Shown here piece after piece: positions 19,588 to 31,600 of a stretch of 64,000 bases of DNA. The position numbers and the translations under genes are program-made. The notes beneath the pieces were generated by a model, which was given only the letters and a program-made list of their open reading frames with translations, did no database searches and was not told where the DNA came from. The stretch lies in NCBI GenBank assembly GCA_028753945.1, contig JAPNXP010000017.1:2046001-2110000 (forward strand). The letters are read 5' to 3'. The stretch is from Hexactinellida sp. DTS-2022. Taxonomy: Eukaryota > Porifera > Hexactinellida. Numbering within the stretch: the first letter of the stretch is position 1; every line of letters begins with the position of its first letter.

Positions 19588-19651
19588 CAGTGAATCCAGT
19601 TATAAGAACATCGTTGGGAACTGCTTATAATGTTCTTATATCCGATATATA
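19588..19651. mobile_element. MITE family D, left half
   Basis: CAGTGAATCCAGTTATAAG, then ATCGTTGGGAACTGC; stops near 19651. The remaining 400 bases before the NHL gene are AT-rich with nothing recognised. Confidence 0.65.
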
Positions 19652-20062
19652 TTGTCAGGCTTTCATACAGGAAAATATTACCACACTCCTAGATTTTGTT
19701 AGAGCTCGTTCAGTTTTCATTTTGTACGCCTAGATTAGTCATCTTGTATTAATCAGTTAATAATTCCATTGATTTTGGCAACTTCGGTAAAGTTGGTTTG
19801 TTGATAAGTTAGGCGTATTTCTTATACATATAATAATTAGAGAATATTTATATTGAACTTAGCCATCAATTGAAACTTGTAGTCAACTGTATTATTATAC
19901 CGAGGATATGTACATTTTGTGACAATCTATTCCATTAGTGTACCCAGGTACAGTAACACAGTTAGTTCGGTATCAAATAACATAGTTCCACATATATCTA
20001 CCTATATCAGGTTAGTGCCTATAAGACTGAACAAATAACAGAACTGATACAATAGCATAGAT

Positions 20063-21334
20063 ATGGCTTCGATCGATTTACGTACAGATTTCCCCGAGCA
20101 AATAAAACAAACGAGAACTAAGATAAGAGATACTTTCACAAGGTGCCACGAGTCAATGCGTGCGAGAGAGACTGCATTAATGTGCCACGTAGAGGAGATT
20201 GAGAAAGAGTTTAACTCGAAAGCAAAGGAAATTCGAGAGTTACAAGACTCTCTGAACAAAGTTAAGCGTGTAAGCATTGACTCACTTACTTCCAACAAAC
20301 TAACTGACACACAACAAACTATCCACTCTTTGATTGACACTAAACTTAAGGAGTTATCCACTGACACTCATAAGCTAATAGAGTTTAAATGGGATAGTGT
20401 ATTCGAGTTGGATATTCCACAGTTGGGGGAAATACAGCTTAACGGCCACACTAGTGCATCTACCGCCCGGACCTTCCCTCCTCTGGTTAAGCCTATTGTA
20501 CCGGACTATAAGGCCAAACGGCTGCCTACTGTCCATTGCTGTAGGAAGTCCACGGATAAGAAAGCTCCAGGAGAGTTGAATAATCCCATGGGCATAGCTT
20601 TGCATTATGAAACGGGACACATTTACGTAGCAGATTGTAACAACCATAGAGTACAGGCATTCTCTGGTAACGGAGACTATCTGTTTATGTTCTCAGAGAA
20701 AATGCAACATCCACATGGCATTTGTGTAACCATGGATAAGGTGTTAGTGACACAACAGTTTGGTCATTGTGTGAATATGTACTCACTAGAAGGCCAACTA
20801 ACCAAGAGTGTAGGCACACATGGGACTGCAGAATTACAGTTTAGATATCCATTTGGTTTAGATGTGTCAGAGAGAACTAACAATGTTTATGTCTGTGATT
20901 ATTATAACAAGAGAGTGCAAGTATTAACCGAGGATCTCAAGTTCCATTCCATGATAGGATTAGGGTTGCTTAATGGGCCACGTGATGTCAAGGTTACTCT
21001 GGACAGAATACTGGTGCTGGATTCTAGTGATCCGTGTTTGTTTGTCTTCAATTCAGATAATCTTGTTATAAACACAATAATAACACGGGGTGATGGTAAA
21101 CAGACTAATAACCCATGGTTCTTTGACATAGACAGAGACTATAACATTGTTATGAGTGACAGGAGCAACCACTGTGTGTACGTATTCAGTTATGAAGGAG
21201 AGGAGGTACACAAGATTGGGAAGAGAGGACAGGGAATTGGGGAGTTTGATTATCCTTATGGTGTAGCAATAGATAACATAGGGCATGTTGTTGTTGTGTG
21301 CTGGAAAGATACTTCTTGTCTACAGATATTCTAA
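20063..21334 (+). CDS. NHL beta-propeller protein with N-terminal coiled coil, type 2 (intronless)
   Basis: A 423-residue ORF without introns. Residues 1-125 are helical and charged (RETALMCHVEEIEKEF...), then a linker, then NHL repeats from about 165 to the end: MGIALHYETGHIYVADCNNH, FGLDVSERTNNVYVCDYYNK and GVAIDNIGHVVVVC are three blades. The layout matches the other NHL genes here but the sequence is clearly a different subfamily from 1118-2374. No RING or B-box. It may act as a protein- or RNA-binding scaffold; no substrate can be inferred. Upstream are repeats of families D and S and plain AT-rich DNA; downstream is an AT-rich stretch with no clear poly(A) signal. Confidence 0.85.
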   Translation: MASIDLRTDFPEQIKQTRTKIRDTFTRCHESMRARETALMCHVEEIEKEFNSKAKEIRELQDSLNKVKRVSIDSLTSNKLTDTQQTIHSLIDTKLKELSTDTHKLIEFKWDSVFELDIPQLGEIQLNGHTSASTARTFPPLVKPIVPDYKAKRLPTVHCCRKSTDKKAPGELNNPMGIALHYETGHIYVADCNNHRVQAFSGNGDYLFMFSEKMQHPHGICVTMDKVLVTQQFGHCVNMYSLEGQLTKSVGTHGTAELQFRYPFGLDVSERTNNVYVCDYYNKRVQVLTEDLKFHSMIGLGLLNGPRDVKVTLDRILVLDSSDPCLFVFNSDNLVINTIITRGDGKQTNNPWFFDIDRDYNIVMSDRSNHCVYVFSYEGEEVHKIGKRGQGIGEFDYPYGVAIDNIGHVVVVCWKDTSCLQIF

Positions 21335-21539
21335 CTTGTTTGCTATCCATTCGAACTCAATTATTTTTAGAATTATTTTATTCGTTTATTCTTTATTGTT
21401 TATCTCATTTGTTTATTTATAATTTTATACTACCCCCGTATACATTATTTCTCCGAATAAGCGCCGGTCAATAAGAATGGTATTTGTATGATAGAATTAA
21501 TACTCATTAGTTCGATAACTGAAGTGACTGTATTTAATA

Positions 21540-21711
21540 CAGTCGAAATCGGGTTTTTTTGCCTCTCCGGGTTATTTTGCCTCCTTGCTTCTCCTTGTTT
21601 CTTCATAACCTCATAGCATTGTATAATGTTAAATACGGGTTTTTTTGCGTATCGGGTTTTTTGCCTCTTTTTCCATGCATTTAGGGGGGCAAAAAACCCC
21701 GATTTCGACTG
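21540..21711. mobile_element. MITE family H
   Basis: CAGTCGAAATCGGGTTTTTT to AAAACCCCGATTTCGACTG, flanked by TA on both sides; inserted in the family R sequence. Confidence 0.8.
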
Positions 21712-21753
21712 TATTTGATAACTGAAGTGTAATATTAAAAGCGCAATTGTTGT

Positions 21754-21758
<5 letters not shown>

Positions 21759-21790
<32 letters not shown>

Positions 21791-21800
21791 GTGTGTGTTC
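21759..21800 (+). repeat. (TG)n microsatellite
   Basis: About 20 TG units with a short break. Confidence 0.9.
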
Positions 21801-22285
21801 CGAATTAATTGGAAAGACTACGAGTCCCAGAAAGCTAAAAATTTGTATACAGGGGTAATTTTGTACTGCGACAACGATCTATTGGTTTTTGAAAATAAAT
21901 ATTCACATTTGAAGGTGACAAAATTTGTTAGTCATTTAAATTCGAGGGTTTGTTAGTATGAATTAGCAGACTTCATCAATTTGTATAAATAGCCTGTGCA
22001 TAATAGAAATATTTTCTGAGGCTGCAATTTGATTGATTTAAAATAAATTCATTTCACCAATCAATCATTTGTCTATTCTATTGCCTGTTTTTCTTTTAGT
22101 ATTATTTGGATTCGAGTTTCCTTATCGTGCAACTGAAATTATTGAGCTACTAATGGGAGTATTTGAATTTCCCAAACAAATTACATTGTATAGCATTCTT
22201 ATTAATTAAGGGGATTTTATGAGGAATATATTTAATACACCATAGAGATGTATAATTATAAATGATTTGTTTCAAGGCGTAGTAA

Positions 22286-22357
22286 GGCCGCGCAGCGGCC
22301 GTCAATTGAGGCGTGAAGCGCCGAACCGTCGCAAAGCGACCGAGACCGAAGGGCTCG
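22286..22357. repeat. Cluster of four GC-rich hairpins
   Basis: Four consecutive short palindromes: GGCCGCGCAGCGGCC (22286-22300), GGCGTGAAGCGCC (22310-22322), GTCGCAAAGCGAC (22328-22340), and CGAG-loop-CTCG (22341-22357). Strongly GC-rich in AT-rich surroundings. Confidence 0.8.
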
Positions 22358-22675
22358 TTTATGTAATTTCGGTGTGTTTACTGTCGCTGAGAACCATTAG
22401 AATCCACCTTAATATATTTTCTGGATTTTCCAAATTGATTTGTCAACGAAAATATTAAGCGCCGCAACGTTTATTCGAGAAAATACGGTGCTTTTATATT
22501 GTTTCAATTTCTAGTTAGACATTTGTCGCCTAAGATCGACGGACTATCTTCAAACAAACAACAACAACCTCCCACCCTCGTGAGTTAATCTAGAATCATA
22601 CGTATCTAATTATATATTTACAAGCATTATTGATTAAAAAATAAAAAGTGAACTGACAGCAGATCGATCGCTAGG

Positions 22676-25600
22676 TTAAGTGTTTGATTTGTGTCCCCTC
22701 GCGGGGTCGAGTGGCCCCTCTGGGTACCCGAGGGGGTACATCCCAGACCCCTGCAAGAGGACAGGGGGCATCTGACTACTCTGTACCATTATCTGCTCAT
22801 GCGGCGGCTTGCTTATCGGGAACTGGATTCCGGACGGAATAATAAGTTTCCCCTGTTGTTGCTGTAAGGCCGTAGGGTGTAGGTATGGGTTCTGTAATAG
22901 TAGGGGCCCTAATGGGTGGTACAGGGGGTATGGTAGCAAATGGTGTGGATACAGGTCAGGCCGGCACTGGGCTAGATACTGCACTTGTAGAGTACTCTTG
23001 TCAGGTAATTCTTGTTCCTCCTTGAGATGCGTCCCATTAGGCATGGTACATAACTCGGGTTTGAAACGCTTATGGGTGTGTTCCTTAGTAGGGCCGTGGC
23101 CGTTGCGTTTGTTTTGGTCGCTCCAAAAGTGTTGGTGGCCTAGCGACGGTTGGTGCTCTAAGGAATCCAGCGACTGCTGTATTTCAATCGGCAGATTGTG
23201 CTTCGTGGGGACAGACACCTCAACATTCCTATGTCCACTTTCCGTATCCATGAGGGAGAAGGGATTCCAAGTGCACCTCTTGGTTGCTGGGTGTTCTCCC
23301 AGACTTATTCTGTCTAGAATTTCTCCCAAATGCGATCTCTCTTCCGGCACTAGCGACTCCGGGTCTCGGTCGAGATACGAGTCGAACTGAATCGCAGCTG
23401 TCTCCGGAACCGACCAATCGAAAGCTCCCCTCGGGGCCCTGTAGGCCCACGCGTCCTGAAAGCTGATTGGCTGAGCTGGCGACAGGTCCGTGAGAGTGTC
23501 CGGACTCAGCTCGCTGGGGGACGCGTCCTCAGATTGAAACACTTCTTGGTCCTCCGTCCTCTCGAGGTCCGGGAGGGACATGTAGCTGCCCCTAGGGTCG
23601 CTGGGCCCCTCTGCCAAGGCGTCCGCTCCGATGTCTATCACCAGTCGCCCGCCCTCCTCTTCCGATTCGTAGTCGGAGGAGTTCCGCTGCTCGCCGCGCT
23701 CCTGCGGCTCTAGCACCGCCTCCACTTCCGAGAGGACCGGCGGACTCTTCTCGGTCGGGGGGGCCTGTCTCCGCTCGAGAGAGGTGTCGCTAGAGGGTCG
23801 CTCCTGGGAGGGGTGCGTCCTAGCAGAGGTGTGAAGTGGCGCGCGCTTGCGTCCGGGGGTGGCGGAGAGGCGCCGGTAGTTGGAGGGCTGTAGGAGGGCG
23901 GAGGCAGAACTGCCGCGGGGTTTCCGCGACCGGACGGACCCGTGTCGACAGTTGTAGGTCTCCAGCAGGGCCCTAAGGAGCCGCGACATCACGGAGGGGG
24001 GGAGCGGCGTGAGGCGCGTGGGGTCCGTATCCGGTGTGGGGACGGCAGGGGGCACAGGGGGGGTAGGGGGCAGGACAGCGGGGTAGGAGTGGTCGGAGGG
24101 AAGGTGTGAAGTGGTCTCTGAGGGGGTGAGGGTGGCACAGGGGGAGCTGGTAGGGCGAGAGGGGGAGTCCAGGTCTGAGATGTCTTCGTGCAACTTTAGA
24201 GTCGGGAGGGGGTCCTCTGGGTCCATAACCAGCCTCTCCTGTCGCTAAATATAGAACAGATATAAGTATAGTTTGAAACCTCTAATAAACACTGTGGTGT
24301 TTGTAATAGCAATATTGCTTTAATAGCAAGTTCCGTTACTTAGTATACGTAGTCAGTCAGGTCTGCTTATTGTGGACAATTTCCGTCTGCTTAATATGAA
24401 ATTTTTATTATCATGAACAAGCCCTATGGTCCCAATTTTACAACTTACATAGGGTTTGTATTAAGTGAGTTCGCTTTATTATAAAGTCTCTCTATTATGA
24501 ACACAATATTGGTCCCTTGAATGTCCATAAAAAGAACCTGACTGTATATGTATGTACAGGTAAACCTCCCAAAGCGGCACCTCCGAGTAGCGGCAACCTC
24601 CGAGAAGCGGCACAAAGTCATTCTCCCGATGGGTGCCGCTTTGGGAGGTTTACCTGTATTCCAGGGTATTATTTAATATACAGGAGTAGAATTCCCCTAT
24701 AAGTGTGTTTACACATTTGTTTACCTTTCTCCTCAGCCTCTCGTCTATGGCCTGTTGCAGTCCGTACTCCTCTATGGACGCAAAGTCGTTATAGAACAGC
24801 TTGCATTGCGCGTTAGGTCTCCCCACGGCCTGCTGCACTTTGTTCCAGCTCCGTCCGTGCTGCAGGAGAGCCGTGCGTAGCTTCTCCACCTCGTCAGGGG
24901 ACCAGTTCACTTCTAGGGAACGGAGTAGTATAATGTGTGTGTGTACCCTCAAGTTATTATAGGATATACAGTAGTACCTCGTTAGTACAACACGGTTAAT
25001 ACGAATCATAGTTAATACGAACATTATTTCAGTCCCCTTCAAAGCCTTTCAAAATACAAATGATATTGGTTAATACGAAATTCCGGGTAATACGAACATT
25101 ATTTCAGTCCCCTTCAAAGCCTTTCAATACAAATGATATTTTTATTTCGAAATTCTGGTTAATATGAACATTATTTCAGTCCCCTTCAAAGCCTTTCAAT
25201 ACAAATGATATTGGTTAATACGAATTCTGGATAAGGCGAACATATTTTGAGGTCCCTTGGTGTTCATACAATGAAGTTCTACTGTATTTCAGAATGTAAT
25301 TGTATCTACAGTATGTCCACTTGAAAACGTTATATTATAATATCTCAATAAACTTGCCTAGTTGAGTTTAAAGTAAACTCTTCGTTCGTTTAGCACGTAT
25401 AAGAGTGTCTAATTTTGTGGTTATATTTCTCAGACATAACAGCAATTAAGAACACAATCTCAAAGGATGTTATTGCTCCCTATAAGCTGAAACATTCCTA
25501 TCGGTTGCCACGTACCAGTCTGGCGCCATAATTCCTAATTAACCATTTTACTTAAAACGATTTAGATATATCATCTGCTATATTATAGCTCTACAATTTA

Positions 25601-28600
25601 GATGAGTAATAACGGAAATTAACCGCCTAAAACTTTTCGCAAGTTCAAAGGTTAATTTGCGGTCCAAACCGGGTTAATTAGGGTTCACCATACTTATATA
25701 TTGGCCAACACCTTTTCAATATAAAACCCGGCTTCGCATAATTGTCATTTAGAAAATGACTTTGTAAGGCCCTGAATACTACGTTAGTCAAATAATTCCT
25801 TGAATTTTAAATATTAATACAGTCGAAACCGGTTTTTTCTAAGCAATTTTTCTGCATGGAAATAAAGTAAGATAATTCCGATAGTTATAAACTGATTTAA
25901 AATATAACAAAATTGAATTTCTTACACATTTAGAATAAATACTTAGTTAGAAAAACCGATTAGTTATAAAAAACCGGTTTCGACTGTAAGAGATTTCAAT
26001 GCTTTTCCTACTTACAGTTAACTCTCGTTATAACGAAGTGCTTGGGACCTGTAAATTCCTTCGTTATATCTTCGTTATATATGGGGGGAAATTCCATTTC
26101 GTTATATCCGACTTCCTTATAACGGGAGTTCGCTGTATGGGATTTCAATGCTTTTCATACTTATTCGTTACAAGCGACTATTTCGTTATATCCGACTTGG
26201 TTATAAGGGGAGTTGCCTGTACTTACAATACATACTCAGTATGGATAGCATTAGCGATAAGTGCACTGATCTCAAACAGACATACGACTCCTGCTTCAAC
26301 AAGTGGCTCCAGGAGAAGTTCCTCCAGGGGGACAGGGACCACGAGGGGGCCTGCGGGGACCTGTTCGCCAAGTACCAGGTTTGTCTGAGAGAGGCCATCA
26401 AGGAGGTGGGACTGAATATAGACGAACTTATGGAGGATAATCTCGGGACCGATAAGGAGAAACAACTGGACCCCAAAGACAAGGAATACAAGAAAACGGA
26501 CACTCCCAAGTCGTAAACAATAATAATAATAACAATAAACAAGAGTAAACTTATATTTAAATTGCAACCTCTAGTAAACAAATAACAATTAACAAAAGAG
26601 TAAACTTATATTTAAATTCAACCGTAGGTCACGATTCAACCTTCTCTCTCGTCAACAAAATAACAATATTTAGAATTATGGTCGAAAAGGGCGAAATGAA
26701 TGAGTTTGTATAAAATTAATATTCATTAATTGCTACAAAGCAGACTGAATCCAATTCTAACTCGGCTATTTGAGGATTCCCTATAAATTAGGTTTCTGTA
26801 GTCTCAGTCATAGCATACATCATGTCCGAACAAACAGGCAGAATTAGAACCTTCAAGAATTTAGGAAAGAAAGATGAAGAGGAGAATAGGAGGAGAAGGA
26901 ATGAGGTTAGTTTATATATTTAGTCACAATTCTATTTCAGGCTTATCCAAGATAATTATGCGCGCCTAGATAAATTACTTAACTAAATTAGTCATTTGTT
27001 AAATTATTTACTAAATTATTAATTTGTTAAATTACTTAGTAACTTACTCATTTGTTAAATTACTTAGTAAATTACTAATTTGTTTATTTACTTACTAAAT
27101 TACTAAATTAATTACTCATTAGTCGCTCACAAGCTAAATTACTCATTTGTGTAAATGGGATTATCTCTCGATTTTCGCGCGCCTAGAAAGTTAATACGTC
27201 TGCATATAACCTTGCATTCCAAGTGTGTATACCGGTTGTCATGTGTACAGTGTTTTTTTTAAAGGATTTGCTTAGAGGGCCCTACCAACAATTAGAGGCC
27301 CTCACTCTACATTTCATGAAATTGAGTACTTAGCACGTTAAAAATTAGAGGCCGATTGAGAAAAATTAGAAGCCCATTTTGGGCCTCTAATTTGCCTTAA
27401 AAAAACACTGCATGTGTATACCACACAGGTTAACGTTGAGCTGCGAAAAGCGCGAAAAGAAGACCAGCTGCTCAAGCGGAGACAGGTTAAAGAGGAAACA
27501 GAGTTCGACGTAACCGGTGGCACCGTACAAATGCCTACTTTCAATCCAGCTGAGATTCTCTCCAAGCTACAAAGTCAGGACAGAGAGGTGCAATTCTCAG
27601 CCGTACAAAGTGTCCGTCGGGTCCTTTCGAAGGAGAGACAGCCTCCGATAGAGATGGTTATAAGCGCAGGGATAGTTCCCCACCTGATGAAGTACCTCCA
27701 GCTGTCACAGGATCACAAGATACAATTCGAAGCGGCCTGGGCACTGACTAACATCGCCAGTGGATCCTCGGAACAAACGCGCGTTATCGTAGAGGCGGGG
27801 GCTGTACCTCTGTTCATTAAGCTCCTCTCCTCTCCCCTAACCAACATATGCGAACAAGCCGTGTGGGCACTGGGGAATATATGCGGTCAGTTCGTATTAG
27901 CTGTTATAGTCAGTTTAATAGCTCGTACTAGCTAGCTATATAGTATAGTAGTTAATACTAGCTAGCTATACAGTATAGTAGTTAATACTAGCTAGCTATA
28001 CAGTATAGTAGTTAATACTAGCTAGCTATACAGTATAGTAGTTAATACTAGCTAGCTATACAGTATAGTAGTTAATACTAGCTAGCTATACAGTACATCA
28101 AACTCAGTTCATAATAGTTAGGTAATATGGTACACTACAAGGTTAATTCCCCTAGTTAAGCGATTCCCAAACTTTTATATTCTAAAATAATTACTTCCCA
28201 GTGAACTACAGTAGACTCGGTTAATAGGAACACGGATAAGGAAATATCGGTTAAGGAGTACAAGGTTAATTCCCCTAGCCTATACAAATGCATGCAAGTG
28301 ACTCCGGTTAATACGAACTCCGGATAATACGAACATATTTCAACTGTCCCCTGGTGTTCCTACTAACAGAGTCTACTATAGTTGCTATTACAACCTATTT
28401 AACACATTGTCTATAGGAGATGGGCCTGACTGCCGTAATCTAACTATAAAGTACGGAATTATTCCTCCGCTGCTCACTCTCGCAAAGCAGAACACAAACA
28501 TTAGTTTCGTGCGGAACATAACTTGGGTTCTCTCCAACTTGTGTCGCAACAAAACACCCCCGACACCTCTGGAAGCCGTAAAACAGCTGCTACCCGTGTG

Positions 28601-31600
28601 AGTTAAGTTCTATTTATAGAACTGAGCTATTTATATAACTGTTATAGTTACAACTTTCAAAGGTTTAGATATTGTGTATAACTATGGTTAGTAAAACAGT
28701 AGTAAGATAAATTTAACTTCCCCATGTTTGTTGTATAAGTAAACAACAACACTTACTACAGTGTGGATTTATATTCTATTTATAGATCAGTAGGCTATTA
28801 TTAGAACACTTATAAGTTATACAGTGAGTGGCAATAATAGCAAAAGTAGAATTTTCAATTTTGCTTGCTATTATTAGAGGAACATGTTTAACATTAATGC
28901 TTGTTTGGGATGGCAATATCTACTTATTCTACTATAGTATTATTATCCATGGTCCTGTAGGCTAATAGACCTGGTATACAACGAAGATAAGGAGGTAGTG
29001 ACGGACGCGTGTTGGGGACTGAGCTACATAACTGATGGGACGGAGGACCGCATACAACTCGTTATAGACTACAAACAGAGACTATTCTCGAGACTAGACA
29101 CCCTCCTAAAGTGCACTGTCGTTAGTGTGGTCACCCCGGCCCTACGGACTGTGGGGAATATAGTAACCGGAGACGACGAACAAACCCAGAAGGTCATAGA
29201 GTCAGGTCTGCTTAAGAACTTCCCCGCTCTAATGCAGCATCCTAAGATGAGCATTCAGAAGGAGGCCGCCTGGACCGTGTCTAATATAACGGCTGGTGAG
29301 TATGGCAACCGTAATGGGTAATAGGAATGCTATTTATAAGCCAATAAACAACAAGGTTTAATTCCCCAAATTACTTATATAGAGCTCAGCTTTTCAGTAT
29401 GTGTATTCAGGCACTGAGAAAGGTCAGTTTTTCCCAGAGTTTGAAATTGCCCTTTTAAAGTAAGCCTGGGCTTTTAGTATGGGAAAATCTGAACTCTACA
29501 AAGCTCAGCTCTATATAAGGATTCTCTTAATTCCCCTAGTCTATATAAATGCATGCAAGTGACTCTGGTTAATACGAATTCCGGATAATACGAACATATT
29601 AAGACGGTCCCCTGGTGTTCCTATTAACAGAGTATCTACAAAAGACAAAAGCCATATGAGACTAACACCTTTATATAAATTGTGTCGCTGTTACAAACTA
29701 AGGTTTCTGTCTGGCTTAACACAGCTGTGCTCCTGATTGGCCGAAGCCATTAATTAGTGAGACACACTGGTGCGTATTATTGCCTTATAAGGCATCTTTT
29801 GAATTAAACCGAATGCATTAAATATAGGCCGTCATTGTGTATGCTGATATCATATTAAGGGAGTGTTTTAACCTTGGGGCCATATAGTTTGTTAGTTAGT
29901 ACAGTAGACTCTCGTTAGTAGGAACACCAGGGGACCGTAGAAATATGTTCGTATTATCCGGAATTAGTATTAACCGGAGTCACTTGCATGCATTTGTATA
30001 GGCTAGGGCAGTGGTTCCCAACCTGGGGTCCACAAGATCTCAACATTTGTAATACTGTCAATAGGAGGGGGTCCACAGAATGTATAATACAGTGGATGCC
30101 GGTTATAAGAACATCGTCGGGAACTGCACTTAATGTGCTTATAACCGACATATATTATACAAGGGTATATGGCAACCGTTTCCCAACATAGTGTGCTTAT
30201 ATCCGACATCTACTGTTTTGCTATAAGGCAATAGGGGTCTACGGTTGAAAGGTTGTTAATAGCTGTGCTATGGAATTAAACTAACGAGAGAGTATAATGT
30301 TTGTATTTACAGGTTTGGTGCCACAGATACAAGCCATTATCGACCAGGGAATCATTCCCCTCATCGTTAAGATTTTAAGCAGTGGGGACTTCAAGGCTCA
30401 AAAGGAAGCGGTATGGGCCGTTACTAACCTAACAGCTGGAGGGACTATAGAGCAGATATCTATGCTCGTGTTCTGTGGAACAATTCCACCGCTTTGCGAC
30501 CTGCTAGCTAGCAAGGACGCAGATGTTCTTATTGTCATTCTGGAGGCACTAGCCAATATTCTTAAAGCGGCAGAGACTGTTAACCAAACCATGGATATAT
30601 GCAGGTAATACAAGTTATATTAGCTATGTTCAGACGTTACGTAATGTTATAAGGAACCAATGTGTGATAGACCATCCTAGGTGATTATAAAATTGTTAAA
30701 AACTAACTTTTTCACTACTACTAATTTTTCAGGAATTTTACTAGATAATTTTTCAGGAATTTTTAACTAATTTTTCAGGAATTTTGCGTTATACAAGTTA
30801 TCGTTTGACCGGCTTAATCAGACTATTTAATGAATGACTAAGAACATTCCTATGGTAGACTAGTGTAGTTAGGGTGTATATTCGCTAGGTTAATCGAGGA
30901 GGCAGAGGGTCTCGACAAAATAGAACTGCTACAAAAGCACGCGTCTGAAAATGTGTACCAAATGGCGCTAAGTATAATCGACAAATATTTCTCAGATGAT
31001 GGAAGTGAGGAAACAGCGATTGTTCCACAGAAATCCGAACAAGGAAATGTCTATGAATTCTCCGCAAATTCTAATCTACCAACAGGTGGATTTTCATTCT
31101 AACCGCAAGCAAACTGACCACTTAACTTTTAGCTATTAGATAGGCTTATAACTGTGTGATTCCTATAGATTATCTCTTGTTTGTTAATTACCCATTAGTT
31201 AATAAATTAACTTATTAACTATGTGAGTGGTGTATTATTTGAATGTGTAATGCTAATTATTGAGTAAATTAAATATATTAACAATTAACACCTCAATTAT
31301 GGTATAAAATAAGTAGGACTGAAATTATTAAATGCTTAGTCATCAAAATGAACGAAAGTTACATTTCGAATATTCGTTTCAGCCCTAAAAATACGCCTAA
31401 TTTAATACGAATTTATAATACGAATACTCACCAGGTGTTTTTCTCTGTCTGATAGCAGTAGGCTGGTCCGGTGACGTAATAGAGGTGCCTCTAGGCTTCA
31501 CGTAGAGATACAAATCCTAACAGTAAACAGTTTATAAGAGACTGCCATTAATCCATGGTACAAATGGTAGTTTTATAATCGCCTTTCAATAAAGAAATAA

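Larger units (their letters stand above)
21440..22492. mobile_element. Composite repeat family R
   Basis: Left TATTTCTCCGAATAAGCGCC and right GGCGCTTAATATT in inverse sense (right end near 22492). It shares AATGGTATTTGTATGATA and CATTAGAATCCACCT with a second copy near 37.48-37.70 kb. Contains a family H MITE, a (TG)n tract and a hairpin cluster. The boundaries are approximate. Confidence 0.45.

Noticed and set aside
22809-23390. 193-residue plus-strand ORF, Cys/Trp/Gly-rich
   Set aside because: Antisense shadow in the GC-rich last exon of the NCoR-like gene; odd composition and no domain.
25520-25550. Possible missing NCoR exon with a GTACGT donor near 25510
   Set aside because: Its phase would create an early stop when joined to the SANT2 exon, and no clean acceptor fits.
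29690-29765. Minus-strand [13 protein letters not shown] as a missing NCoR exon
   Set aside because: Phase does not match either neighbour and the donor is weak.
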